Shown here piece by piece: positions 32,038 to 43,400 of a DNA stretch of 64,000 nucleotides. The stretch comes from Chlorops oryzae (Eukaryota; Arthropoda; Insecta; Diptera; Chloropidae), in contig CM035807.1 in assembly GCA_020466095.1 (NCBI GenBank), forward strand, positions 61,323,812-61,387,811, given 5' to 3'. Position 1 is the stretch's first letter, and every line of letters starts with the position of its first letter. The position numbers were made by a program, and so were the translations under genes. The notes under the pieces were generated by a model. It saw nothing but the letters and a program-made list of their open reading frames with translations. It had not been told where the DNA came from and searched no databases.

Positions 32038-34043
32038 ATTTACTTATTATATCCTCTTGGAACGCAAATGGTATAAATCAGCGTAAGCTGGAATTGACAC
32101 ATTTTCTTTCAAACAACTCTATAGACGTGATGCTTATTTCTGAAACTCATCTTACAGATAAAAATAATTTCTCGATTCCACGCTATAAATTCTACAGAAC
32201 GAACCACCTTGATGGGAAAGCCCATGGGGGAACGGGTATTTTGAGTCGTAACCGGATTAAACATTTCCCTCTTGAACCGTTCTCAAAAATTTACTTTCAA
32301 GCAACTTCAATTTCATTAGAAACCTGTGGTGCAAATTTAGTTCTATCTGCTATTTATTGCCCTCCACGTTTAACAATAACAGAAAATCAATTTAAAGAAT
32401 TTTTTCACACTCTTGGAAATAGATTTTTAGCAGCAGGCGATTATAATGCAAAGCATACCCATTGGGGCTCACGCCTTATTTCCCCAAGGGGAAGACAATT
32501 ATATAACACACTAATAAATAGATCCGGTACCTTAGGATTTCTTTCACCAGGACAACCTACGTAGTGGCCAACAGACCATAAAAAAAAACCAGACCTTATA
32601 GACTTTGCCATCACACGAGGTATTGATAATTCACAAATTTCAACCTCGTTGACCTACGAAATGTCTTCAGATCACTGTCCCTTGCTATTCAAAATTTCAC
32701 AAGACATAAGGATGTCGTGCCCCCCTTTCAGTCTGACAACCTCTAAAACACATTGGGTTAAATACAAAAAGTATGTTACAACACACATTCACTCAGAATA
32801 TTCAATAGACAATGAAAACCAAATTGATGAAGCGGTTGTTACCTTAAATACAATATTGGCTTCGGCGGCGGAGCATTCCACCCCGAAAATTCCTGCCATT
32901 GTCCATAGAAATTTTAATTATACTAATAGCCATATTGAAAGGCTTTTGCGAGAAAAACGTAGATTAAGACGTGAATGGCAACAAAATAGGTCACCTGAAA
33001 GTAAAGCCAGACTCAACTTAGCTACGACGCAACTTAAAATCGCTCTCCAAAAAGAACAAGACAAGAAAAATACTTATTTCATTTCTAAATTTTCAACTAA
33101 CTGTTCATCAAAAGGATCATTGTGGCGAGCTTTAAAAGTAAAAAACTCTCCCATAGACCATGAATCTCCTTTAAGAGATCAAAGTGGAAGATGGGCAAGA
33201 AGTGACGAGGAAAAAGCTTCTGTGTTTGCTCAACACTTGTGCTCAGTTTTCGTTCCAAACCCTCCAGTTAATGACCTAAGACTTCCTCCCTTCGAAGAAA
33301 ACAACCAAACTTTTCCTGTGACATTTAATGCCAATGATATAGAAAAGCATAATTAAGCATAATTTTTGCGAGAAAAAAGCTCCCGGTCGGGACTATATAA
33401 CACCAAAAATGATCAAGGAGTTGCCACACATTGCTCTTTTATTTATAGCAAAACTCTTTAATGCTAATATGCGTTTCTCACACTTCAGTAAGATGTGCAA
33501 AGAATCGGTTATCACAATGGTACTGAAGCCCGCAAAGAAATGACGACAGCAAGCTCCTATCGCCCAATAAGCCTTCTCCCCTGCTTATCTAAACTCTTTG
33601 AAAAAGCTCTTCTTATAAAAATAACGCCATACATCCACGAGAATAACTTAATCCCTGCTCATCAATTTGGCTTTTGAAAAAAACATGGAACTTTTGAACA
33701 GGTAAATCGAATCACTCGTGAAATTCGTAACGCCTTCGAAAAAAAAGAATATTGTTCTGCAATATTCCTTGATATCGCTCAAGCTTTCGACAAAGTGTGG
33801 CATGGGGGTCTTATTGCTAAAATAAAGTCCCTACTCCCTCAAAATTTTCACGAAATTCTTATATCATACCTTCAAAATAGATTCTTTAGAGTAAGAGTTA
33901 ATGAATTTATAACGAAAAAATTTGAAATTAAAGCAGGAGTCCCGCAAGGCGGTGTATTAGGCCCCTCTCTTTACCTTCTTCTAACAGCCGACATCCCCAC
34001 TAGAGATAATTTTGTAATGTCATTCATTGAGGAAGCTTTTTAA
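32034..34043 (+). pseudogene. Jockey-type ORF2: endonuclease and truncated RT
   Basis: The endonuclease starts MNLLIISSWNANGI and carries ISETHLT, GGTGIL, AAGDYNAKHTHWGS and (after a stop) SSDHCPLLF. An in-frame TAG at 32562-32564 replaces the expected Tyr codon of a PTYWP-type motif. The frame continues to 33356, then breaks repeatedly. RT pieces include SYRPISLLPCLSKLFEK (about 33555), FLDIAQAFDKVWH (33765) and AGVPQGGVLGPSLY (33935). The catalytic ADD motif is missing because the sequence ends at a stop at 34043. Clearly non-functional. Confidence 0.87.
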
Positions 34044-34725
34044 GCCATGAGTATTCCAAAAAGTTATTTTTAACTTAAAGTTACAATTTATAGATATTTG
34101 ATTTTGATTTTCTCTATTGACTTTGATTTTTTTTATTTTATTTTTACTGTATATAGTATATCAGATATACCTTGCGCATTTTTTATATTTCAAACTCCCA
34201 AGCCGGACATTATCGCATGCATGTAATGAAAACAGCGGTCATCTTCTAACAAACTTCATTAACAGTTAGGAATAGTAATGCGAGTAGCCACAGTATGAAT
34301 TTTCACCACTTCGGAAGTAGTGCAGAAGTAGTCCACTTTCCGGCTGGGTCATATGACTTTAGTAAACCCTAACTCGCTCAAAGCTGATATGAACGCTTTG
34401 AGTTAAAGTATCGGGTTTAGAACTTAACCCCTATAGTGAGAACATATCATATGGATGTTACATTGATAGCTGTTGTAATAACTTCACAATTTTTCTGACT
34501 AAAGGTTCACGAGTCCCTTGACAGTGATTTGGGGATACAATTCATTCCAAATCTGATTTGCATAGCGCAGCTATTGTATACGGCACGCACTTGAATACGG
34601 TTTGTTTTTAGCCGTTGTTTTAATTTTGCGCACATAAAGAATAAAATATGTAAAAGAATTAAGCCGGGCAGCGAGCAATGAAAATAAAACAACACTGTCA
34701 AAGTTAACTACTACAACGAAAAGGG
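34044..34725. other. non-coding, no recognised feature
   Basis: AT-rich sequence between the dead Jockey copy and the segmental repeat. A short imperfect palindrome containing AACCCTAACTCG/GGGTTTAG (about 34360-34440) may be a MITE scrap. Nothing else can be supported. Confidence 0.45.
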
Positions 34726-34928
34726 GTCGAAGGCGCACAGTGTCACGTCTCCATACATTTTTTGGAACAAAATAGAAGAAATTATCGTAGGGCAACGAAA
34801 ATTGGCAGGAGTATTACTATAGGCCTTGTTAAGAAATTTTGAAAAAATCATGGAATTCCGACCACTGCCTGTGTAAATTGTTCCTATTTTACAAGCAACA
34901 TGTCATAATCAATTTCAATAATTTTTAT

Positions 34929-35180
34929 TTAAAATTCACTAACACTCAAACGTTCTTCGAAACACGAGCTTAGCCAATTCGAGTATTTCTTAAGAAACCG
35001 CTCTTTGTATCGTTTGCAGCTATTCCACCGAGTGTAAAATTGCAAACTTATTATTTTTACTCTTTTTTTAAGGTAATCTTCATAAATATTTTTATCTATT
35101 TCAATTTTCACAAATGAAAACAGTTTGCTTTGCTGTTCCGTTGTTATTTGGTAGGAACCCGCTATCCAAACCTGAAACAA
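34929..35180 (-). CDS. hypothetical short ORF, duplicated
   Basis: An 83-codon minus frame with a counterpart at 60841-61137. The product is basic, with the segment FYTRWNSCKRYKERFLKKYS and WLSSCFEERL. It looks protein-like (aromatic and charged residues alternating) but I do not recognise a family. Nearly all differences between the two copies change the amino acid, which is more consistent with drift than with a maintained gene. It may be an exon fragment of an old transposase or host gene. Confidence 0.25.
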   Translation of the reverse strand: MFQVWIAGSYQITTEQQSKLFSFVKIEIDKNIYEDYLKKRVKIISLQFYTRWNSCKRYKERFLKKYSNWLSSCFEERLSVSEF

Positions 35181-35913
35181 AGCGACACCTTATAACTCCG
35201 AGGTCAATATAGAAAAAACGCTCTTATTGCAAACGGGGCGAATTGGTGCAGCTCATCTTTGTATGTGTTATTCTACTTAGTTATTGCAACAATATTTTAT
35301 AAAAACCAAAAGAGGGAAACTGAAGAAATTGAGAAAATCAATTTTAAAAATGTAACTTTGTTTCAAATTAATTCATATTGTTATTGTTTAATTAACACCA
35401 ACGACAGCAAACGTATTTACAAACAAACTTATATAAATAACGGTTACCTGGTTGAACTAACTTTATATTTTAATTTAACATATTAAACTAAATGATCGGA
35501 TTACAACTCACAGGTAGAGAGCAACTAAAGCACAAGTATTTATACTGAAGTTTTTGTACTCAAAAACAACAATTTCCATAACTTCAAAAATTGAGAGCAT
35601 GCGTGGGGCAATAGCTTAACATATTGACATAACTCTCCTTGATTTTTCTTAATATGAATATTATCTATCGAAATTCATAAAGTTATTTTAACAATTCGCA
35701 ACTCGTGTTTTGGCAGTTATTTCCGCTCACGTGACACTGTGAGGCGTAACGGGCTCCATCTGCATCACGGCCAGCAAGCCGTCGCGGCCAGCAAGCCGTT
35801 GACGACTCAGTCGCGGCACGAAGATTTCAAGGAACTTAAAATTTTCTAACGCAAGAGTCGAATTGTAAGTTTTAAACGGTAAGAAAGGGTCCGTATTTCC
35901 AGTAAAAAATTTT

Positions 35914-36215
35914 GTCCAGTAAATTCACTTTCGCCATAAGGGCTAGTGTTTTTGGTTGTTAGTGGTTCCAGTAAATGCAAGTCCTCAGATAGGACAAGTG
36001 TCACTCGGCACAAAAACTCGAATATCGTCCCCAACAAGGGACTGGTTTTTTTTTTTGTCAGAGTGTCCAGTAAATTCAAGTCCTCCGTAAGGACCAGTGC
36101 TTAAGATTGGTAGTGGTACCAGTAAATTCAAGTCCTCAGAAATTTCTAGCGTAACTCGGCACGAAAGTTGCCTAACGTCCTCTACAAGGGACAACTGATT
36201 TTTCATGGCTTCGGA
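35914..36215. repeat. two tandem ~151-bp units
   Basis: GTCCAGTAAATTCA occurs at 35914 and 36065 (151 bp apart), each followed by an AAGTCCTC...CTCGGCACRAAA...ACAAGGGAC series. The same doublet is in the duplicate at about 61865-62165. Upstream, at 35755-35800, the motif CGGCCAGCAAGCCGT is doubled. Function unknown. Confidence 0.7.
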
Positions 36216-36260
36216 GTACTCTTTGGTTCTGGTTGTCAACAGGACCAAAAGCACACTAAA

Positions 36261-36671
36261 CGAAAAAGGAAACGCGTCACGAGTTACAAGGGAAAAAAGA
36301 AATTTGCAGTGGTTTAAGAAAAGACTTTTAACAGCAGAACACTTGCTCTCCGGCAAAAATTTTTTAACGTATTTCGACAGAAAATTGTTAGCCCTTTCTG
36401 GGCATTTTCAATTTTCTTATACTTTTTCGCGGTTAAGGGGTATTAATGCCATCGAAGTTTAAATTTTCAATTTTTTATTTTACATTATTTTACTTTGAAT
36501 GCCATTTTAGTGTCAAAAAGGTCCTATTAACAAATCCTTTTCTTACTTTTTTCTAAATTTGCAGTAAGTTTTCTTTAAAGTGGTGTTATGCTAAGGGTTT
36601 CATACTTATTGAGCAGTGAAACTTTCGAAATTGAAACAAAAGGGATTCAAAAAGATCCTGATTTTTATATT
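36261..36671. other. non-coding stretch
   Basis: AT-rich. A plus-strand frame (36205-36462) opens here, but it has no recognisable motif and sits across the edge of the segmental repeat, so I do not call it a gene. Confidence 0.4.
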
Positions 36672-36941
36672 GACGTGATGACGTCTATTAAATCGATGAT
36701 AGGACACTCAAAAAGCGATTATCTGACGCCGGCAAACTCGATGTGCGTTCAACATGTTCAATGTTCATTTTACTTCTGAACAAAACTGCTTTGTGGGAGT
36801 CAGACGCACGGGAAAGATACAAAATTTCACCTATATCACATCCCCAAACATTCCTAACCCACAAACCACTCAAATACACAAGAGTGCAAACCGGTTTAGA
36901 GCAGAAAGTTAGCTATAATGAAAAAGCAAATCGTGTCAAAT
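36672..36941. repeat. dispersed repeat, copy 2, left part
   Basis: Matches 11167-11400 in order (GTGATGACGTCTATTAAATCG..., GACGCCGG, GATGTGCGTTCAA, CAAACCGGTTTAGAGC, GCAAATCGTGTCAA). It ends at the target duplication GTCT (36942-36945) of the large LTR element and resumes at 49478. Confidence 0.72.
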
Positions 36942-38984
36942 GTCTTGTAACTGATTGAGGGTCGTGTTGTTGTGGGCAGTGGGGGTTCGACACGTGGCAT
37001 TGCGGCTAGCTCGCCGTGTTTGGGCGTAGGCTTTTGCCACCCCGCACATCAACCCAATCAATTCACAAAAAGTGTGTCGAAAAAGGTGGATTCCAATAAA
37101 ATAAGAGAAACAAAAGATATTCGAATGAAAGTAGAAATAGGAAAAGGAAAAGTGAAAACAAACAAAAGGAAGAGAGTAAGGATGCACAAATACCTAAACT
37201 GTCCAACCAAAAAATGCACACCCTAATCCTCGCAGAACAACCTCACACATTCATTCATTCAGCCAACACACACTACCCATACCATCCTCACACATCAATC
37301 ATTCATACTGCCATCCCACTAGAAAAAGTACCGCCCATCTATCACTCCGCCTAATGTCTCTGTCCGAGGTCAGGAGCGGCCCACGCACTGGGTACATTAC
37401 CGCGGTACCCAGTCCAATGAGTACGCCATGGCTCCAACTTAAATTTTCAGCGTACTCCCCTTATTCCAGTCCAATGTGTCCGTTAATCAGTCCCTAGTCC
37501 GTATGTCCATAGTTGTTGCTGAAATACCTGTTGGACCTATCGAGAATTCCCGAAACGTTTTAGGAACTTACCACATTTTTTCTTTTTTTTTTCCTTTAAT
37601 TCATAAAAATAAAAAAATTTAAATTTAGTTTTAAAAATTTATTCATGGTTCTGTTTTTATATATATATTTTTTTTTTTTCTATGTATTTTTATTTTTTTT
37701 TTTATTAACATATATACATAGTTTTATTTCTGTTTTTATTTTTTTTTTTTTTATTTGGCGAAATTGCTTACAGCGCAGCAGATCTAGCGGAAAGTCTGAA
37801 AGCTATCTAGCGGGATTGTTTACGACTTGGCGAATCTAGCGGAAAGACTGAAAGCTATCTAGCGGGGAAGTTATATCTTGAAGGGGAAGTTATAACCGAA
37901 AAATGTAGAGCTGAAGAAGGCGGAAGAGCACAAAAAAAATGGAAATATAAAAAAAGAAGAAAAGGGAAACTGGAATGGATAATATTTGATGCGTTTCACA
38001 GTGGGCAGAATCTCATTAGAATCAGAAAAATAAAAAAAAAAAGGAAGAAAAAAGAAAAGAGAACACGCTATTTGCAAAGAGGGATTTTTCTTTTTATTTA
38101 ATTTTTATAAATTTAAAAAAAAAAAGGATTTTTTATAAAAAAACTTCAACACCACTGCATTTTCCGAAATCTTTTACCTTATACAGCATGTGGCGGTAAA
38201 GGTAGATTAAATCACCTATTACCTGCTGTAGTTTCCTTTTTTTTTTATTTAAAGAAGAATTAAATTCTCTTTAGACTGATTATATCAGCTTGGTTGTTCC
38301 GAGTTAAACTCGTGGCAAAAAACTTTCTAGGAATGTGCTCTGATATATATAGTCCTATTTTCCAACAACAATTTGCTAGTGACAAGGATCTACCAACAAA
38401 TTTTCCGTTCTTTTCATTTTTATTTCCATTTGGGAGCTTTTTTTAAAATTATCTGACACTGAAGTTTTGCAGAAAATTGCAACCCTGGGTGCCCTTCCAG
38501 TTTCTATTGTATGTTTGTCCCTCTTTTATGATTTTTGTCTCCTTCTTTATTCGTGCTCTCAGTCCTCTCCCGATCTTGAGCTGTCATTGCGGATTTTGAC
38601 AGTGTCAATTGGTAAAATGTAAACAAACCAGGTTTTGCTTACATGCGGGAAAAACAAAATAAGCAGTGTCGCGTGCTTGTTTTGAAAAGTGATCGTGAAA
38701 AATTTACGACCAAAAGAAAAGCAGAAAAAAAGGAAGACGGGAAGGAGAAAGAGGGGAATGCCAGCTGCCACCAGACTTTGTTTGGCTATTTTTCCTAGGA
38801 CGGAGAAAATTTAAAGCTAAGTATTAAATTTTAATGCTAGATTTACCAAGGGCTACAATGCATGAGAAATTATTATTTTTGTTTTTTTCTTTTTTTCTCT
38901 CTTTCTGTACTTTTGAGTATTTAACATTATTCTTTTATGCATGTTACTCATGGATTGCGTCCCTTTTACAATTTAAATCATTAT

Positions 38985-39125
38985 AATTCATCTTAATTCA
39001 TTTTTAATTTTAATTCATTTTAAATTTTTAATTCATTTTTAATTTTTAATTCATTTTTTAATTTTAATTCATTTTTTAATTTTAATTCATTTTTAATTTT
39101 AATTCATTTTTAATTTTAATTCATT
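38985..39125. repeat. AT-rich minisatellite in the 3' LTR
   Basis: Tandem TTTTTAATTTTAATTCA-like units of about 14-17 bp, with variable T runs. It abuts the stop codon of the LTR ORF. The 5' LTR has the matching array at 48345-48494. It could supply transcription-end signals for the LTR ORF, which is a guess. Confidence 0.8.
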
Positions 39126-39853
39126 TCAATTCTACATTTACAATTTCTGCAGAGCTTTCGGCGTTTTGGCTCTTGCGGAGTCAATCGGGACGTGTTGGCG
39201 ATTCTCTTTTTCGGTGCCTCTCGGGGAGCAATGTTGTACGTGTTGTCGCTGTATATATTGATTTGGTAAAATTGTTCATTGACCTGTTTCATTACTTTCA
39301 GGCGCTTATTAGGATGGCGGCCTATGGTTAGCTTAACCACTTCGATAAGTATCCAGGGAATCTCCTCCTGCTTCTCGGATTCAGGTATGACATATTTCTT
39401 CGTATATATATCTATGGGCGTTTTTACATTTATATCGCTCTCAGCTATCCGTGCTCCATAGCCTCCCCAGTCATCCTCCCATAATTCATGGTCATGTTCG
39501 TCTAGGCTCAGGCAATCCTCGTCCACTGCAGGTGCTGCTGCTGGTATTTCTGGTGCTGCTGCTGGTATTTCTGGTGCTGCTGGTTCTGCGGATGACATGG
39601 CTACTGCTGGCATTGAGGCATGATTTGCCTGTTCAGGCTCTAAGTAGGTATCGATGAGGTTTTGTTTCTTATTCTTCTCGGTCGGCGGCATGGGCCGAAG
39701 CTTTATATGCTTAGTCCTTGGGTCTTGCCACTCGATTAAATCGCTTGGTAAGGTTAAGGTACGGCGTTGCAGTCCATTTAAAATGGCTGCTGATTCTCGG
39801 AACTTCTGGGCCGAAATTTCCAATCGATCTCTAAAGAGTTTGGTCCTGGACAT
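39116..39853 (-). CDS. LTR-encoded protein of unknown function (3' LTR copy)
   Basis: 245 residues from ATG 39853 (MSRTKLFRDRLEIS). An upstream in-frame ATG (39877) is not conserved in the other LTR, so I use the shared one. Layout: a basic, probably helical N-terminus (1-60); an AAPEIPA/AAPEIPA doublet followed by an acidic stretch (DEDCLSLDEHDHELWEDD) near 105-135; a mixed alpha/beta-looking part (IPWILIEVVKLTIG); and a basic tail with a bipartite NLS-like KKRIANTSRLTPQEPKRRK, then CRNCKC. The minus-strand TTCGTTTCAG just before the ATG looks like a splice acceptor. Only two amino acids differ from the 5' LTR copy. No family recognised; a nuclear accessory/regulatory protein is an inference. 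Confidence 0.75.
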   Translation of the reverse strand: MSRTKLFRDRLEISAQKFRESAAILNGLQRRTLTLPSDLIEWQDPRTKHIKLRPMPPTEKNKKQNLIDTYLEPEQANHASMPAVAMSSAEPAAPEIPAAAPEIPAAAPAVDEDCLSLDEHDHELWEDDWGGYGARIAESDINVKTPIDIYTKKYVIPESEKQEEIPWILIEVVKLTIGRHPNKRLKVMKQVNEQFYQINIYSDNTYNIAPREAPKKRIANTSRLTPQEPKRRKLCRNCKCRIEMN

Positions 39854-40104
39854 GCTGAAACGAATCAGATATTGCATTTTTTTTTTTTTTTTTTTTTTTT
39901 CAATAATAAGGCACTGATTTCGGTTGCACTAGATTAAAAATTCATTATTGAAGTTTAGGTATAATTTTACATTCTAATTTAATTAATTATTATTTAATTT
40001 TATTTAATTTTATTTTTATTTATTTATTTTCCTAAAGTCTCTTTTATTTTTTCCTTCTTCTCTTCTTCTTCTCATTTCAGATTACTGTGAACAGCCACGC
40101 AACA

Positions 40105-40430
40105 GGCTCGGAACCGTCGATGCCATTATCACTCGATCTGGTTTGATTGGCATGCAACGAGTCCGAAAAAAAATTAAAAGTGGCTCAGTTATGTATTTTG
40201 GTAAGTGTAAGAAACATATACCCCTTTTTCTGTCTTTTGACACATATATATCTATATGTATATATATTTTTATTTGTTCTTTCTCCTCCTCCAGTCCATT
40301 TGTTCACGGTAAAACGTGTGGCTTCGACCACGACCTAACGCTCTACTACTAGCTTTTATCAGCCGGGTAATTCAATATGTACCATTCTATAAAAAAAAAC
40401 ATGATACGTTTCTTGTAATAAGAAATGGTT
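40105..40430. other. region between pol stop and 3' LTR
   Basis: 326 bp that should contain the polypurine tract. The only good purine run on the minus strand, AGAAAAAGGGG, lies near 40226-40237, about 120 bp from the LTR. On the plus strand the region has splice-like signals: an acceptor TTCTTCTTCTCATTTCAG ending at 40080 in the LTR, a donor GGTAAGT at 40199-40205, and an acceptor CTCCTCCTCCAG ending near 40293. These could define an antisense exon. Confidence 0.5.
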
Positions 40431-43400
40431 TTAAGCTACAAACAGATCTTTCGCGTGATAAACGCCTATATTTTTACCAGTCATATTAGCGAGTTCATAA
40501 AGGGAATTACCTATACATTTGGTAACTACTGCCTTGACATTTGTCGGTGCGAGTTTAGAGTTATAACCGTCAGCTAAATTGCTTTGCTTAAAATTCCGTC
40601 TGAAAACCATCTGTCCTATTTTATACTTTACTTCCCGGCAGCGAGTATTGTATGTTTTGGCGCCTTTGTCGTGGGCCTTTTTCAATTCTCGTATTACCCA
40701 TTCACGAATAAGGGATCGTTTATCTGCTAAATTTTCGATTTTTAAATCATCATTTCCTAGTGCGTTCAATTTGCGATTGATTTTATAGGAAGCACCATTT
40801 TGTATCATATGCATGCCAAATAGTGCATAATATGGTTCCATATTAATAGCACTGTGTTTAGCGCTTCTTAATGCGAATGCTGCCTCACTGACATATCTAT
40901 CCCAGGTGCGCTGATCTTCTTTAATAAAAGACCGAACAATTTGTAAGACTGAGCGATTAACTCGTTCGGACGCATTGGCCTGTGGCGAATAAAAAGCTGT
41001 TTTCACATGAGTGATTAAATATTTTTCCATGAAGTTTTTAAACGCTCCTGATACGAATTGCTTTCCGTTGTCGGAATGTACATACTCAGGTACTCCGAAT
41101 ATGTGAAATACCTCTCGTTCTAAATATCTGATGACATCAGTCGCTACAGCTTTTCGCATGGGCTTCAAAAACACAAATTTAGTAAAATGGTCTAAGCATA
41201 CGAAAATATGGGTGTTTCCGTCTTTAGTACGGGGGTATGGTCCCATAAAATCAATGTATAGCCTTTGAAAAGGGCGCTCTGTTTTTTGTTGTAGTCCCAT
41301 TGGAGGTCTTTTATTAAAATTTCTATTTTTATTTTCTTTACAGGTGTCACATTCCGCTATTAATCTTTGGACATCTCTAGCTAATCCTGGCCAGAAATAT
41401 TTTAGTTTTAAGCGATCTAGGGTCTTTTGGATTCCGCCATATACTGCTGCTTCTGATGAGTGGGCCTGCCTTACTAATTCTTGTCGGAGAGGTTCTGGTA
41501 CCCACAGTTTCCACGCTTGATCTTCCTGAATGGGATTCCCACTAGCTGGTTGTGTTCGTTTGTATATGTAACCTTCGGATACCACGAGATCAGGTAGTCT
41601 ATCCTTATTTTCTACTATATTTGTGATTAGTGCTTTATATTCTTGCGCCTGAAAACTGTCTGATTCCAGATCTACCTCTATTCTGCCATGGGGGTTGATC
41701 TCTTCAACGTGTATTCGTGAGAGCGTATCAGGGACTATGTTTTGCGCTCCTTTCCTGTGTTCTATATCGAAATCGTACCTTTGAAGTTTGAGGCTCCACC
41801 TCGCTAATCGACCGGAGAGTTCCTTTTGACTCATTATCCACTTTAAACTGGCATGATCGGTTATGATCGTAAAAGGAGGCCCTTCTACGTAAGTTCTGAA
41901 TCGTTGTAGTGAAAGAATTGCAGCATAGCACTCTAGCTCTGTAACACTATAATTTTTTTGTGCCTTATTTAGCTTGGACGACATATAGGCTATTGGTCTC
42001 TCATTTTCCTCCTCATCTTTCTGGAATAGAACGCCTCCTACACCTTCGTTTGACGCATCGCATTGGATGAAAAATCTCTTGCTGAAATTGGGATTAATCA
42101 AGACTGGAGCTTCAATGAGTGCGGCCTTCAGCTGCGCAAATGCGGTAAGTGCTTCTGTATCTAAACTAAAATGTTTCATACGCTCTTTAGTGAGACAGGC
42201 ATGTAGCGGCGATGCTATTGTGGAGTAATCTCGGATAAACCTACGGTACCATCCGGCCATTCCCAGAAATCTCCTGAGCTGCTTTGGTGACTTGGGTACT
42301 GGAAAATCCCTGACTGCTTCAATTTTTCCATCATCAGTACGTATATGACCATTTCCGACAATGAACCCTAAGTATTTTAACTCCTGATAGCAAAATTTGC
42401 TTTTTTCTACATTAATAGTTATTTGTGCCTGGGTTAAACATTGAGCTACCTGTGTTAATATAGATATATGTTCTTCAAAATTTTTCGAGCATACCAGTAA
42501 GTCATCTAGATAGACGAAAACCTTTTCTCGGAGTCGTGCAGGGATGGCTTTATCCATCAGGCGACACATGCGTTGTGCCGCATTGCACAGGCCAAAAGGC
42601 ATCACTGTGTAATCATATAGAGGACGTCCTGGCACAGTAAAGGCGGTCTTTTCACGGGATTTCTTTTCTAGCGGTATTTGCCAGAAGGCGTCTTTCAGAT
42701 CGATCTGAAATGAACCTCGTGTCCTGTAATCGACTAAGGATTCCCTCGATATTGGGCAACGGATATGCATCTTTAATTGTTTTTGCATTTATTTTCCTAG
42801 CATCTAAACATACTCTATTTTTGCCAGGTTTTCTGACGAGTGTGATGGGAGAGCTCCAACTGCTATTCGATTCTTCTATCACTCCTAACGATAACATTCG
42901 GTCGAGTTCATTAAAGATTAATTCTTGGATTACAGGAGAGACTGGGTAATGGCGTTGCTTTATCGGTATGTCCTCATTAATAACTTCAATTACATGCTCT
43001 TCTAACTGAGTTTTCCCTAGTCCATGTGTAGCATATGATGGGAATTTGAGCTTGACGAGGTCTAATTCTGCTAGCTGTGTTGAGGCTAATTGACGTTGCT
43101 TGATCATTGTGGCCGCTTCTTCCGCTACCAATTCAGATATGGAGTCTGGAATTGCTTCTACGGTGCAGGGCTTGTGGTTTTTTTCTAATAGACTGAGGTC
43201 AAATGTATACCAGAAATCGATTCCTAGGTATACGTCTTGCTGTAGGACAGGAACGATACAAAACTCCATGTCCCTGGTTTCATTATTCCATTGCACAGGT
43301 AACTTGACTACTCCTATTACGGGTGTTTCCCCTCCATTAGCTCTCTTCACCTTTTCTCTTTTTAGCTTAATGATCTCATGTTCGCGTGTTTTTAAAATTT

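Larger units (their letters stand above)
30500..34060 (+). mobile_element. decayed Jockey-clade LINE (LINE-3)
   Basis: Plus-strand ORF1 with retroviral-type zinc knuckles and ORF2 with endonuclease plus a truncated RT. ORF1 and ORF2 overlap by the ATGA at 32034-32037. The 5' end is not sharply defined (somewhere in 30290-30600). The 3' side stops soon after the RT block AGVPQGGVLGPSLY, before the FADD motif, so there is a large 3' deletion or truncation. Many stops and frameshifts show an old copy. Confidence 0.8.
34726..36260. repeat. segmental repeat, copy C of 59873-62215
   Basis: The first ~138 bp (GAAGGCGCACAGTGTCACG...) match 59873-60010, and 34864-36260 match 60833-62215. Copy C therefore lacks the ~820 bp present at 60011-60832. 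Similarity is high (a few percent difference by eye). Homology ends on the right because the other copy is interrupted by a 412-like LTR at 62216; here AAAAGCACACTAAACG runs on uninterrupted. No gene is certain inside. Confidence 0.85.
36946..40104 (-). repeat. 3' LTR, 3159 bp, with internal ORF
   Basis: Starts TGTTGCGTGGCTG at 40104 on the minus strand and ends CAGTTACA at 36946. It contains the ORF at 39853-39116, an AT-rich minisatellite at its 3' end (38985-39125), a pyrimidine-rich T-run region and a GC-richer end with CCGCGGTACCCAG repeats (about 37395). It differs from the 5' LTR by scattered substitutions and homopolymer-length changes. No purine-rich tract directly precedes it at 40105. 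Confidence 0.93.

Noticed and set aside
37645..38077. Phe/Tyr-rich frames in the 3' LTR (and counterparts near 47245)
   Set aside because: Produced by poly-T/A tracts; not conserved in length between the two LTRs.
39451..39657. Leu/Val-rich plus frame in the LTR (and at 48820-49026)
   Set aside because: Antisense of the Ala-Pro repeat of the LTR ORF; no independent support.
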